A stretch of DNA of 20,541 nucleotides, from positions 1 through 20,541 of IMG/VR virus record IMGVR_UViG_3300025079_000036; one strand, written 5' to 3'. The position numbers were made by a program, and so were the translations under genes. Below, piece after piece: positions 1 through 9,160 of the stretch (its first letter is position 1; each line of letters opens with the position of its first letter). The notes beneath the pieces were generated by a model. That model searched no databases. It saw only the letters and a program-made list of their open reading frames with translations, and was not told where the DNA came from. The DNA is from a virus.

Positions 1-1838
1 GGAGTAGAGCTACCATTAAATTGAAAGTTATCATTGCCATTAGGGTCTGTAATATAAACCTGACCACCATCAGCTTCTAAAATAATATCAGCACCAGAAT
101 TAAGCTTAAGACCTGCAAGGGAAGTAATGCTTTGAGTGCTGCCGCTATTAACGGCAACAGTTAGTCTAGTTACATTATCATCTTTAAATACAATCTGACC
201 AGTGCTAGAATCTATAACAATACCAGCAGATGAATCTAATGTAATACCACCGCCACCATCATTAGTAAGTTTATCTAAAGAGATACTGCCTACATTAGTT
301 ATGTTAGCATCACTAAAGTCTATAGTTCCAGTAACATCAAAATTACCACCAACAGACAAATTGCCAGATACATCCATAAGGCCATCTACATTAACAGTAG
401 TAGCAGCAATATGTATTTCAGTATCAGCAACTAAATCAAGATGCCCGTCTGCACCAGATTGAATGTAGATAGCTGAGTCACGAAACTGTACTTTACCATC
501 AGTGCTAACAGTAATATTAGCGTGAGTTGTTGCACCACCACTGCTATGAATTGTTCCTGATTCATCTGGAAGCAACAGCGTTCTAGTTCCAGTAGGATCA
601 ACTACACCTAATTTAGTAATGTTACTATTCTGAAAATACTGCATGGTTGCAGAAGCAGCGTTATCAAACAATATTCTTTGCTGACCACTTGTTCCTAAAA
701 CATTAACCTGACCTCCAGCTGGTTTTAAATCTATATCTCCAGATGAAGCTTCAATAGTAAGGTTGCCAGTAGATGTAATACTTTGGGTAGTACCATTAAA
801 ACCAAACGTCATTCTAAGAGTACCAGCATCTTTAATAAGCAAAGAACCAGAAGCAGAATCAAGTATAATTTCGTCAGTTATATCTAATAAGAATGAACCA
901 CTTCCTATAAGAGAAGAGTCACCAGTAAACTCCATGCTAGGTGCAGCTGGATTATGGAATGTAATTCTGCTCTCACCACCAGTACCTTTAATAAAGACCT
1001 GATTGCCTGTTGGTTGTAAAGTTATGCTGCCACCAGATTGTGAGACAATAAGAGGAGCAGTCAAAGCGCCAGTTACCTCTGCTGTAGAGCTAAACAAAGT
1101 AGCGTCTTGTAATCGTATAGCTTTGTTACCAGCATTAAAATCAATGCCGTATGTAGCACTTCCATCAAGTCTTATGTCAGCAGTATTGCCACTTTTTGTT
1201 GATTTAATGTCTAAAACTGCACCGTTAGTAGTTAAACGGCTATCGCTAACAGCAATAATATCAAATTTGCTGTTAGCATTACCAGCCATTGTTAGGGTAT
1301 TCGAAACAACATCATCAAGAGTAATATCAAAATTAGCAGAAGTATCAGCAGTAAGATTACCATTAGTGTCAAACCCAAATATTTTACCAGCCCTGCTACC
1401 TATAGTAGGCAAAAACAAACTTATTTCTGAGTCATAAGGATGAAGCCTAATCGCACGATCTGACTTGTCTTTAAGATCACCGACCATTGCAGTGAGAGTA
1501 TCTAGCTGTGTATTAAGAGCAGCCCTGTTGATTGTAGTACCAGCAGTAAAGTCTGTTATTCTTTCAATAGGTATGTCTCTGACAATAGTAACAATGTGAC
1601 CTTGAGTAATTCCAGTTACAAAAGCAATCGCTCCTGTTGATCCACCACCGCCTGAGATTCCGTATTCTGTACTGCCTGTTCCTTGACCTCTTTCAGAAGC
1701 TGCAACTAAAGCTGTATCCCCAACGTAGACATGGATCTCATCGTTCTCAAAGAACTCAAAAGGAATTGCAAATGCTGTCTGGGAACTTGTTGCCGTATAG
1801 CGAATACGTGCGTTATTGGCTGCTACTGTAATTGTCAT
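1..1838 (-). CDS. Tail fibre protein, T7 gp17-like N-terminus (C-terminus cut by window edge)
   Basis: Receptor-binding fibre attached to the tail. The reading frame is open from an ATG at 1838 to the left edge (612 codons visible, no stop), so the C-terminal receptor-binding end is missing. Residues 1-130 match the T7-type fibre anchor: an IPFEFF strand near residue 26, a GHIVTIVRD strand, DFTAGTTINRAALNTQLD, then DLKDKSDRAIRL. The rest is Gly/Ser/Thr/Asp-rich beta repeat sequence. Residues 323-393 and 539-608 are imperfect copies of one unit, with a partial copy at 270-296. Between the two full copies lies a FRDSAIYIQ...DVSGNLSVGG module (449-507). The start has a good AGAGGTGA ribosome site just upstream. 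It follows the last core gene after a 68-nt gap. The assignment to the fibre family is secure; the host receptor cannot be guessed. Confidence 0.9.
   Translation of the reverse strand, partial: MTITVAANNARIRYTATSSQTAFAIPFEFFENDEIHVYVGDTALVAASERGQGTGSTEYGISGGGGSTGAIAFVTGITQGHIVTIVRDIPIERITDFTAGTTINRAALNTQLDTLTAMVGDLKDKSDRAIRLHPYDSEISLFLPTIGSRAGKIFGFDTNGNLTADTSANFDITLDDVVSNTLTMAGNANSKFDIIAVSDSRLTTNGAVLDIKSTKSGNTADIRLDGSATYGIDFNAGNKAIRLQDATLFSSTAEVTGALTAPLIVSQSGGSITLQPTGNQVFIKGTGGESRITFHNPAAPSMEFTGDSSLIGSGSFLLDITDEIILDSASGSLLIKDAGTLRMTFGFNGTTQSITSTGNLTIEASSGDIDLKPAGGQVNVLGTSGQQRILFDNAASATMQYFQNSNITKLGVVDPTGTRTLLLPDESGTIHSSGGATTHANITVSTDGKVQFRDSAIYIQSGADGHLDLVADTEIHIAATTVNVDGLMDVSGNLSVGGNFDVTGTIDFSDANITNVGSISLDKLTNDGGGGITLDSSAGIVIDSSTGQIVFKDDNVTRLTVAVNSGSTQSITSLAGLKLNSGADIILEADGGQVYITDPNGNDNFQFNGSST
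15..872 (-). repeat. Two ~70-residue imperfect repeats within the tail fibre gene
   Basis: Fibre residues 323-393 (nt 660-872) and 539-608 (nt 15-224) align through the shared pattern I.lDS..G...iKD, then TQSITS, then DI.L...GGQV and a final ...F. A shortened copy covers residues 270-296 (nt 951-1031) with ITLQPTGNQVFIKG. The repeats are seen at protein level; the DNA has diverged. They probably form successive units of the trimeric fibre shaft, which is inference from similar beta-rich fibres. Confidence 0.65.
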
Positions 1839-1885
1839 ATGTCACCTCTAAGTTTCTTATTTAATAAAATGCGTAGAAGATCAAT

Positions 1886-1909
1886 GTACAAACTAGCTAG
1901 TACAAACTA
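1886..1909. repeat. 10-bp direct repeat pair around a perfect palindrome, upstream of the fibre gene
   Basis: GTACAAACTA occurs at 1886-1895 and again at 1900-1909 on the plus strand, 14 bp apart. The perfect 10-bp palindrome ACTAGCTAGT (1892-1901) spans the gap between them. The second copy includes the stop codon of the 1328-residue core gene (TAG on the minus strand, 1907-1909). It lies in the short gap before the fibre gene. It could be a protein-binding site or a relic of fibre-gene exchange; neither is shown. Confidence 0.5.
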
Positions 1910-4900
1910 TTGCGCCCAAGCCCTAGTGATTTGGTTAACATCATCTTTAAGGAACCAAAACCTAGCAAATGGAGCGTTTCTAGCTATTTGTTTTGCACCT
2001 TCTCCGTACTCTCCGTTAGCAAATTGATACATTCCACGGCCCACATCAGACGCCCAAGAAGGCCCAGCGCCACCAAGGCCCATTACAGCGTCTAGTGTGG
2101 AAGGCTCTTGTGGAAACTTAGGAGAAAGTATTCCACCAGTAATGTTTGGCCCACCAAGGGCTAATGAGGTATGCATACCAGTGTACATAAGATCTGAATA
2201 AAGAGCCATAACTCCACTCATATCAAAACTTCTTGCAAACTTGTCTTGTGCAGACATCTCATCCCAAACAAAGTCAGCAGTTCTTAACTTTAAAGAAAGA
2301 TAGGCAAGCCCTAAAGATGTAGCTATTCCTAAAGCTCTATTTTTAATTTGACCTTGAGCAAGAGAAGCAACGGTTTTGTTTACGTTAGCCAACGTATAGC
2401 TGTAGAATTGGAATGGAAGTCCCATTAGGCCGTTTTCAATACGAGCATAACCTTTGACCTTTGGGTCTTCAGTAAAGCCAAATTGCTTTGCAACTGTCAT
2501 TGGAAGATAGGCTACACCATCAGTAATGATTGGTTTGTCAGCAGGAGTTCCTGACATAATAGTGTTTAACACACCACTGTTTAAGGCAACTCTAAACTGA
2601 GATACAGTTTCTTCAGCTTCTCTAAATCGAATATCGTATTTCTTATTTGCTGCAAGCTTAATGCCTTCTTCTTTTTCATTACGCATATAAGCGTAGGCAA
2701 GTTCATCAATTCTTTGTTCATACTCAGTTATTGTTTCATCAATTTTTCTGCGATGAGTTGTGTGATGTAATTCATGCAGTAATATAAACTCAACATAATC
2801 ATCTGCTGAATCTATAAGGTCTGCGTTTTTAATTAACTGATTTCTATGTACATGAACTTCTTCTGAAATAGTTCCTTCTTTTAACAAATCATCAAGTCGT
2901 TTAATCATTTCATCTTTTGTTCTAGGGCTTGATTTAAAATTGTCATAAACGCTTTTTACTCTAATAGGGTCAACGTAAATTGTACTTGGAACACCGTCTG
3001 TATAATTCATGGCAATGCCAAGAGCATTTTCTAAATCTTTACTATCCATAATACTTCTTGCAACTTTAGGATCAGTAATAATCCTATCAACAAAAAACTC
3101 TTGGCTATATCTAGTTAACAGTTCTTTTTCAGTTGATTTAGATATTAGTTTTGCTTTTACTTTTTTGTATGTTTTCCGTGTTTCAGCAATAATCTTGTCT
3201 AAACTAATGTTTGTCCACTCTCTAGTGTTTGCCATGTAGAGATTGTTTGTTGATTTTTCCCAAGGAGATTTAGCAATTTTTGCAGCAATTTTTTGATCTA
3301 TCCCGTATCTAGCAAGCCATGTTTTTTCTTGTGGGGTAATACTTTTGTATCGAATAGAATAATCAATAATAGTGTGAGCGTCTATTATTCCAGACAACTG
3401 TTTTGCAATAGTTGTCATAGGAGCTAGTCCGTTAAGAATGTAGAAAGCATTTCTTGCGCTAGTTAATAACTCATTAGAATTAACATTGTTACTTAAATCT
3501 TCTACTAATCTCATATGAGCAGTACCACGAAGAATGTCTATAGCCTCACCAGCAAGCCTAACTTCGTCTACAGTCATGTTGACCATATTCTTATCCATTA
3601 AAGCCTGTGTGCCTTTAACAACATTATCTAAGTCATACTCCATTACAATTCTTCCAAAGTCAGGAAGAGCAGCAAGACCAGCAGAACCCATGTAGCTAAA
3701 CTGAGCAGCTTCTTTTAATACAAAAGCAATCTTCTGATTAATAGCTTCAGGATTTCTAAGAACAGAACCAGAAACTCTATCATACATATGCATATAATCT
3801 CTACGCATTTTGTTAATATCTTCTTGGGTAAATTGCTTTCGTATCATCTCCATTTCCATGTCAAAGATAACGCCATCTACATCTTTACCAAATGCTTTTC
3901 TGTATTCGTATCGTGGTTCAATCCTTGCTGAGTAAGTTTGCATTGCAGCTAATGGGTCTGTAATAATAAATTTAGTAACAAGCTTGTTAGGTATATCTAC
4001 TTGCCTGTGTCTAAAGTGCTTAGATCTTCCGTATCCAAATCCTATATTATCTATATTTAAAGGATCTTCTTCGTCTAAGATTTTTGAAATAGTTTTGTTA
4101 ACTCTTTTTTCTAAATTCTCTGGTGTAACTGAAAGTTTAATTCTTTCAAATTCTAAAGTTCTTGGATTTTTTTCGTATATAAATGGGTTTGCTTGATACC
4201 AGTTGTACAAAATATCATAAAATTCTTTTCTATTTTTTTTGATAGCTGAACTATCCCAGAAACGAGGAAAGAATATATCTTGATCCTCAGTTCTTTCTGA
4301 TTTTAAGTTAGAGTCTTCTAATGCAATAAGGGTTGTTCTGTCTTCTGCAATGTCATTGCTAAGTTTGGTTAACCTATCATCAATTAACCTAGACTCATAT
4401 GCGCCTCTTCCAGTTCTCCGCATACGAGCATTTTCACGTTGAGTTTTTAAAGAAGAAATCTCTGCTTCAAGTTGATCGATCTTAGCTTTGATGCCTTTTG
4501 CATTTCCAATTAAACCTACTTCAGATAGTTTTGTTTCTGCATCTAAAAAATAAGCGTTCATTACCTCAATGGCTTTAGCTTCATTTGGAGTTAAATCTGT
4601 ATCATCTTTAATTCTTTTTTCGCTTACTCTTCCTAACCATTTTTTATAAGTATCGTCACTCCCCATTGCCCTTCTTCCAAGATCACCAAAGTTTATGTCT
4701 AACTTTGTTGCAAGAGGCGCGTTTGTGTCAGAAGCCCATAGCCTTATAAACTGATCATGTGCAGCTACCCATTTTCCATTAGCAACAGCAGATCTTTGAT
4801 AAACAGAATTTGGAGTAGCAATTCCAAGCGAGTTAAGAGCTAGAGCAACGCCGCTGTCACTAAAACTTTTGACCATCATTTCTTTAACAAAACTAGGATA

Positions 4901-5893
4901 TTTAGATTGCAACACTCTTTTCATAGGCGTTGAGACTGCTTTGTAGAAAACACTATTAGTAAAAGCAGATTCTAAAATTTTATATGGGTCAGCTAAATCT
5001 ACCCCCATATCTTCTAGTTCCCTAAAGGCTTTTTCATTTCTATAAGATCTAGCCATACCTCTTAATTCTTCGGCTCTTTCTAAAAGATTTGCAGCTTCTG
5101 GCCTACCTCGCCCTTGAATAGAATTAGCTTCTTGCTCAGTCCTAGACGCAGAGTCTTCAAAAGATTTTATTGTTGTATTTAAATCATCATCACTTTTATC
5201 AAATAAAGGTCTTTCTGATCTTTGAGGCAGATTAATCATCTGTTCTCTAGTAACGCCTTCAAGGTTATCAATCCTAGAAAGCATAGTCATTTCTTCTTGT
5301 ATTGCGATTTCTGTTCTAGCTTGCGCTCTTGCTTTAGCAGTCATTGGTGCGCCAAATGCTGCGCCAAACCCAGCCCCAAATATTCCAGCCATGCCAATAT
5401 TTATAGCACTTTCTTGAGCAGTCTGAAGAGCATCGAAGGGTTGAACTAATCCAGCCTCAATACCGCCTTGTAAAACAGCAGTACCAGCACCAACACGCAA
5501 TGCTGATCTACCTATTCCAATAGTAGGCCCACCAAAAGGAAGAGCAATAAGGTTTATTGGATCAAATATACCAGCAACTAATTGAGCGCCTAGCGAGGAT
5601 TGAGACAAGATCTCTCTTCTACTAGAGCTTTCATTAATAGTTCTTTTAAGTGATGCCATATGCAAAGGGTTAACAGCGCGACCCAATGTGGTAGCGTACA
5701 TTTCGTAGCCACGCATATCTTCCATTGCGTTATAACCAGATTCACGTTGCATACCAAACTCAAATGTCTGGCCTACTGTTTCAAACAAAGGATCAAGACT
5801 GTATCCTACAGACGCACTAACAGTTTTCCCAAAGCTAGGTTTTTCACTTACTATGTCTCTTTCAAAAAATAATGGATTGTATTTATTTTCCAT
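1907..5893 (-). CDS. Giant internal virion protein (gp16-like, 1328 aa) with HELHH metalloprotease-like motif
   Basis: Probable largest protein of the internal core, ejected into the host ahead of DNA. The length (1328 aa) is close to T7 gp16 (about 1318 aa), and it is the last gene before the fibre, as gp16 is. Residues 102-184 are Gly/Ala-rich and hydrophobic (IFDPINLIALPFGGP...), suited to membrane contact. Residues about 465-535 look like a charged coiled coil. Residues 1040-1044 are HELHH, an HExxH zinc-binding signature, followed by E1064 in RIDELAYAY at a spacing typical of a third zinc ligand. The C-terminal ~150 residues (GLMGLPFQFYSY..., ending NAPFARFWFL) resemble the C-termini I know from podoviral core or large polyvalent proteins. 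No N-terminal lytic transglycosylase motif is evident. A GGAG ribosome site lies 9 nt before the ATG. The core role rests on size and position; protease activity is inferred. Confidence 0.75.
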   Translation of the reverse strand: MENKYNPLFFERDIVSEKPSFGKTVSASVGYSLDPLFETVGQTFEFGMQRESGYNAMEDMRGYEMYATTLGRAVNPLHMASLKRTINESSSRREILSQSSLGAQLVAGIFDPINLIALPFGGPTIGIGRSALRVGAGTAVLQGGIEAGLVQPFDALQTAQESAINIGMAGIFGAGFGAAFGAPMTAKARAQARTEIAIQEEMTMLSRIDNLEGVTREQMINLPQRSERPLFDKSDDDLNTTIKSFEDSASRTEQEANSIQGRGRPEAANLLERAEELRGMARSYRNEKAFRELEDMGVDLADPYKILESAFTNSVFYKAVSTPMKRVLQSKYPSFVKEMMVKSFSDSGVALALNSLGIATPNSVYQRSAVANGKWVAAHDQFIRLWASDTNAPLATKLDINFGDLGRRAMGSDDTYKKWLGRVSEKRIKDDTDLTPNEAKAIEVMNAYFLDAETKLSEVGLIGNAKGIKAKIDQLEAEISSLKTQRENARMRRTGRGAYESRLIDDRLTKLSNDIAEDRTTLIALEDSNLKSERTEDQDIFFPRFWDSSAIKKNRKEFYDILYNWYQANPFIYEKNPRTLEFERIKLSVTPENLEKRVNKTISKILDEEDPLNIDNIGFGYGRSKHFRHRQVDIPNKLVTKFIITDPLAAMQTYSARIEPRYEYRKAFGKDVDGVIFDMEMEMIRKQFTQEDINKMRRDYMHMYDRVSGSVLRNPEAINQKIAFVLKEAAQFSYMGSAGLAALPDFGRIVMEYDLDNVVKGTQALMDKNMVNMTVDEVRLAGEAIDILRGTAHMRLVEDLSNNVNSNELLTSARNAFYILNGLAPMTTIAKQLSGIIDAHTIIDYSIRYKSITPQEKTWLARYGIDQKIAAKIAKSPWEKSTNNLYMANTREWTNISLDKIIAETRKTYKKVKAKLISKSTEKELLTRYSQEFFVDRIITDPKVARSIMDSKDLENALGIAMNYTDGVPSTIYVDPIRVKSVYDNFKSSPRTKDEMIKRLDDLLKEGTISEEVHVHRNQLIKNADLIDSADDYVEFILLHELHHTTHRRKIDETITEYEQRIDELAYAYMRNEKEEGIKLAANKKYDIRFREAEETVSQFRVALNSGVLNTIMSGTPADKPIITDGVAYLPMTVAKQFGFTEDPKVKGYARIENGLMGLPFQFYSYTLANVNKTVASLAQGQIKNRALGIATSLGLAYLSLKLRTADFVWDEMSAQDKFARSFDMSGVMALYSDLMYTGMHTSLALGGPNITGGILSPKFPQEPSTLDAVMGLGGAGPSWASDVGRGMYQFANGEYGEGAKQIARNAPFARFWFLKDDVNQITRAWAQ
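2732..2776 (-). other. HExxH metalloprotease-like zinc site inside the giant core protein
   Basis: Residues 1040-1044 of the 1328-aa protein read HELHH, preceded by the hydrophobic FILL as in many zincin helices. H1040, E1041 and H1044 would be two zinc ligands and the catalytic glutamate. E1064, 20 residues after H1044, is the natural third ligand (gluzincin pattern) and lies just beyond this span. The motif and spacing are seen; zinc binding and proteolysis are inferred. Confidence 0.6.
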
Positions 5894-5896
5894 TAA

Positions 5897-8800
5897 TTAA
5901 AACTCCAACATAATATTTTGAGTTGCCTCTGGGTTAGCTGGTGAAAAAAGTCCTCCAGAAGTTGTCATAGGCCCATGCCGCAATGCTGATGTTGGTAAAG
6001 ATCTAGGGCCACCAAAGGCGTCTAATGCAGCAGACTGTATCCTATGATTTCTTATGTTGTTTCTATTATTAACAGCAGTTGTAAATTCTGAATCAGTATT
6101 AGAAATAATTAAAGGCGCTCTGTAAGATTTTCTTTCGCTAGGCGGCCCTACTTTATTATCAACCATTGTATAAACCTGTCTGTAACCGCCCTCACTCATG
6201 GGAGCTACTCGAAAAACAGCATATTGAATATTGTTCCCAGTTCTTAATCCAATAGGCTTTAAGAAAACATTACCCATTTGACTGTCATCACCAAATACAG
6301 CACCCAAAACATTTTGAACTGGCCCAAGTAGTGCTGGGGAAATAGATAATTTATTGCTATCGGCTAATACTGAAGTAGATTTAGTCAATCCAAGTACAAC
6401 ATTACCACCAAGAGGGTCAGCTAATGTGACTTGTTTTATAATGTGTGCTTTAAGCAAATCTTCATTGCCAGCCCCAGAAGCATAGCTAAGAGGTGCGCTT
6501 GTATTTTCAGACCCGCCATTTCCAAAAACAATACCTCCACCACTAGGGTACTTCATTAACATTTGTTCTTCTAGTATTCCCCTTATTTCCCCTGATGATT
6601 TGTCTTGGTTTAAAGGTAGAGACATTATATTTAGTGTTAACGCTTTTAGTCCATTAACTGCTGAAAGTGGCATATCTGTAATGTTATCAAGAGTAAGAAC
6701 AAACTCATCTAAAGTAGAATCAAGCCTTGTTTCTACTCTCTTTTTAAAGTTGTCATTATTTTTGTATGTATTTCTTAAAGCAAAAACTTCTGCTAAACTT
6801 CCCTCATTATTTACATCTATAAGACCAGTTCTTCCAGCATCTAAAAGATATTTGAGAGTTGAGTATTCTTCTGAATCAAGAGATTCCATCATTAAAGAGT
6901 TCATAGTAACTCCCTGATGTTCATATTCAGCAAAGTTTGCAAAATGAGATAAGAGTGCTTTAGGGCTATTTCCTTTAAATTGACCGCCAGCTAAGTTTGT
7001 TAATGCCTGAGCCAAAGATTGAGGCATTGTACTTTGTTGAGAAATAAAAGTTAAAAGATTACGGCCATCTTCAGAGTTAAAAACTTCTGGGTCATTAAAC
7101 AACTGGCCCATTGTTCTACCATTAAGTATCTCAGGAAATTGTTCTGCTATTGCAACATCAAGAAACGCTTGGTCTTTTTTTGATTTTGGGTCTAAATTGC
7201 CAGAATTTAATCTTTTATAAAGTAAAACTTTATCTGCTCTAGCATTTACTTGACTTTGGATTTCTGTTTCATCGGCCGCCACGCGAGATCTAATTCCACT
7301 TACTTTACTAATTGCTGTGTCTATTTCTGTCCTAGAAGTTAAAACACTTAATATTTGATTGCCTGTTCTTATTACTTCTTCATTAAATTTAACACCATCT
7401 GCTCCTATTTTCTTTTTTCCAAATGTATCAATGTAAACTTCTAAGTCACCAAGCTCTTGAGAATTAGAACCTTCAGAAAAATTAACTATATAAGATGAAG
7501 CACTTTCAGTTCTGACTCGAATTTTATTAACTCTAGCTTGATCTGAAGTTATAGCGTCAGCCTCAAGCGCTTTGTCTATCAAACCAACCATATACTCAGA
7601 TGATTGTGTACCTGTTGTACTATCAGTATCTCCACCACTATTTGCGTGTTGAAAAAATAAAGCTAAATCTTCATTAAGACTATTTTCTATTTCGACTTTG
7701 TTTTTTCTTTCTAAAACATTGTTAACACCACCGCCAATAGTTGAGTTAATAAATTGTTTAAATTCTGAAGAACCATTCTTAGCGATCAGTCCTTCTTTTT
7801 TAAGAGCATTTACAAATTGTTTTTGGCTTTGAGTTAATAAGTCGTAACTGTCATCTGCGTCTTGTCCACCATTTAACACTATAGCAAGAGCTTCTGGATT
7901 TCCTAACGATGCAGCATTAAGAAGTGGAGTATATAATGCTTTTGTTTTTATGCTAAATATATCTGCTGATGCTTGTACTGCTGTATAAATGTTATCTGTG
8001 TCTTGAAGAGCAGCTTCTTTTACTTGCGATATTCGAGACTCTACTTCTTCAGCAATAAGTTTTGTAGATGCTCTAATCTCTGAAGCACTTAACGAAGATA
8101 GCGAGTCACTAGAAAATAATTGTGCATCAATTTCTATTCCATCAAAATCTAATCTGTATCTCTCATAGTTTGTTCTAGCTTGCTCAAGAGCTAAAACATC
8201 TTCATCATTTTGGACAGCATCAAATGGTTGAGATGCTGTTACTGCATATGAATATGCTGAAGCAACATCTGCTCCAGCAAGTTTTACAATTCTTTTTATT
8301 TCTTTTTTTTCAAAGTTGCTCAAGCCAGCCATATTTGTTCCGCTGCTACTAATCGCAAGTTTTATTTTTTTTCTTTCTGTATCATCTTCTGCATATCCAA
8401 GAAGAAATTGTATTGAGCCTTTAGCTGCTTGTAGACTTGCAGCCCTAAAACTAGAGTCAACAAATCCTTGTAGCTTTAATCCAGAATCTTCTCCATCTTG
8501 AGAAACAGTACGTGCTTTTTCAAGAAGCTCATCAATAACTCCATTAGGAGAGCCTAAAGCAGCTTGTTCAAAAATGTTTTCTTTAAGTAAGATTAATCCT
8601 TGGTCTATAGAGTTGGAGGCATTTTGTCTTTCTCTAGTAGCAACATTTGCTCGAATGTTTAATTGTGTGTCAGCAAGCCATTCAGCACCTTTTTCTTCAA
8701 CGTATGCTTTGTATTTACCTATTGATCCCTCAGACATTTTAGCAATGTAATCTTGCATTACTTCAGAATAAGAATTTGTATCAAGAGGATACTTTAAACT

Positions 8801-9160
8801 AATTTCTTTAGCTTTAAATTTTATTTCTTGATTTATAGAATTTTCATATCTTTGATCAACAACTCTTTGATATGCGTTAGCTGCTATAGAACCAAATCCA
8901 GATGGCGGTTCTGGTGGTGCGTTAAAGTTTACAGTATTGCCAGTTTTTGGATCTATTGTTCTAAAGGATCTAAGTCTAATTGACTTTGCAAAATCTTCAC
9001 CTTTTGTTTCTGCTGCTTGTGACGCTTGTTGGAAAGCTATTCTTTGTATCCCAGATGCAGCATTGCCTATAGCATCACCGACTGACCTTGCGCCAACGTC
9101 TGTTCTTACAACTCCAACTGGCTTGTTGAAGACTGTAGTTTTTTGTCTAATAACAGCCAT
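5897..9160 (-). CDS. Internal virion core protein (gp15-like by position, 1087 aa)
   Basis: Probable internal-core or ejection protein. It occupies the T7 gp15 position, between the 148-aa gp14-like gene and the 1328-aa gp16-like gene, and is larger than T7 gp15 (747 aa). The sequence is largely helical, rich in Ala, Glu, Lys and Asn, with no signal peptide. The N-terminus (MAVIRQKTTVFNKPVGVVRT) is basic, followed by an Ala-rich stretch ending near residue 60. The C-terminal ~100 residues turn Gly/Pro/Ser-rich (SGGLFSPANP). I see no catalytic motif. The start codon overlaps the previous stop in a TAATG at 9160, and the next gene begins after 3 nt. The DNA is noticeably more AT-rich than the head genes. 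The assignment depends on order and composition rather than a recognised domain. Confidence 0.65.
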   Translation of the reverse strand: MAVIRQKTTVFNKPVGVVRTDVGARSVGDAIGNAASGIQRIAFQQASQAAETKGEDFAKSIRLRSFRTIDPKTGNTVNFNAPPEPPSGFGSIAANAYQRVVDQRYENSINQEIKFKAKEISLKYPLDTNSYSEVMQDYIAKMSEGSIGKYKAYVEEKGAEWLADTQLNIRANVATRERQNASNSIDQGLILLKENIFEQAALGSPNGVIDELLEKARTVSQDGEDSGLKLQGFVDSSFRAASLQAAKGSIQFLLGYAEDDTERKKIKLAISSSGTNMAGLSNFEKKEIKRIVKLAGADVASAYSYAVTASQPFDAVQNDEDVLALEQARTNYERYRLDFDGIEIDAQLFSSDSLSSLSASEIRASTKLIAEEVESRISQVKEAALQDTDNIYTAVQASADIFSIKTKALYTPLLNAASLGNPEALAIVLNGGQDADDSYDLLTQSQKQFVNALKKEGLIAKNGSSEFKQFINSTIGGGVNNVLERKNKVEIENSLNEDLALFFQHANSGGDTDSTTGTQSSEYMVGLIDKALEADAITSDQARVNKIRVRTESASSYIVNFSEGSNSQELGDLEVYIDTFGKKKIGADGVKFNEEVIRTGNQILSVLTSRTEIDTAISKVSGIRSRVAADETEIQSQVNARADKVLLYKRLNSGNLDPKSKKDQAFLDVAIAEQFPEILNGRTMGQLFNDPEVFNSEDGRNLLTFISQQSTMPQSLAQALTNLAGGQFKGNSPKALLSHFANFAEYEHQGVTMNSLMMESLDSEEYSTLKYLLDAGRTGLIDVNNEGSLAEVFALRNTYKNNDNFKKRVETRLDSTLDEFVLTLDNITDMPLSAVNGLKALTLNIMSLPLNQDKSSGEIRGILEEQMLMKYPSGGGIVFGNGGSENTSAPLSYASGAGNEDLLKAHIIKQVTLADPLGGNVVLGLTKSTSVLADSNKLSISPALLGPVQNVLGAVFGDDSQMGNVFLKPIGLRTGNNIQYAVFRVAPMSEGGYRQVYTMVDNKVGPPSERKSYRAPLIISNTDSEFTTAVNNRNNIRNHRIQSAALDAFGGPRSLPTSALRHGPMTTSGGLFSPANPEATQNIMLEF

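Noticed and set aside
202-1002. Other plus-strand open frames at 202-462 and 763-1002
   Set aside because: Both are antisense to the fibre gene, have hydrophobic low-complexity products and no ribosome site worth noting.
1003-1437. Plus-strand 144-codon open frame
   Set aside because: Lies wholly antisense to the tail fibre frame, whose protein shows clear family features; the antisense product has no recognisable pattern and the frame is a by-product of biased codons.
5222-5872. Plus-strand open frames at 5222-5449 and 5660-5872
   Set aside because: Antisense to the N-terminal part of the giant core gene, which has recognisable family sequence; no independent evidence.
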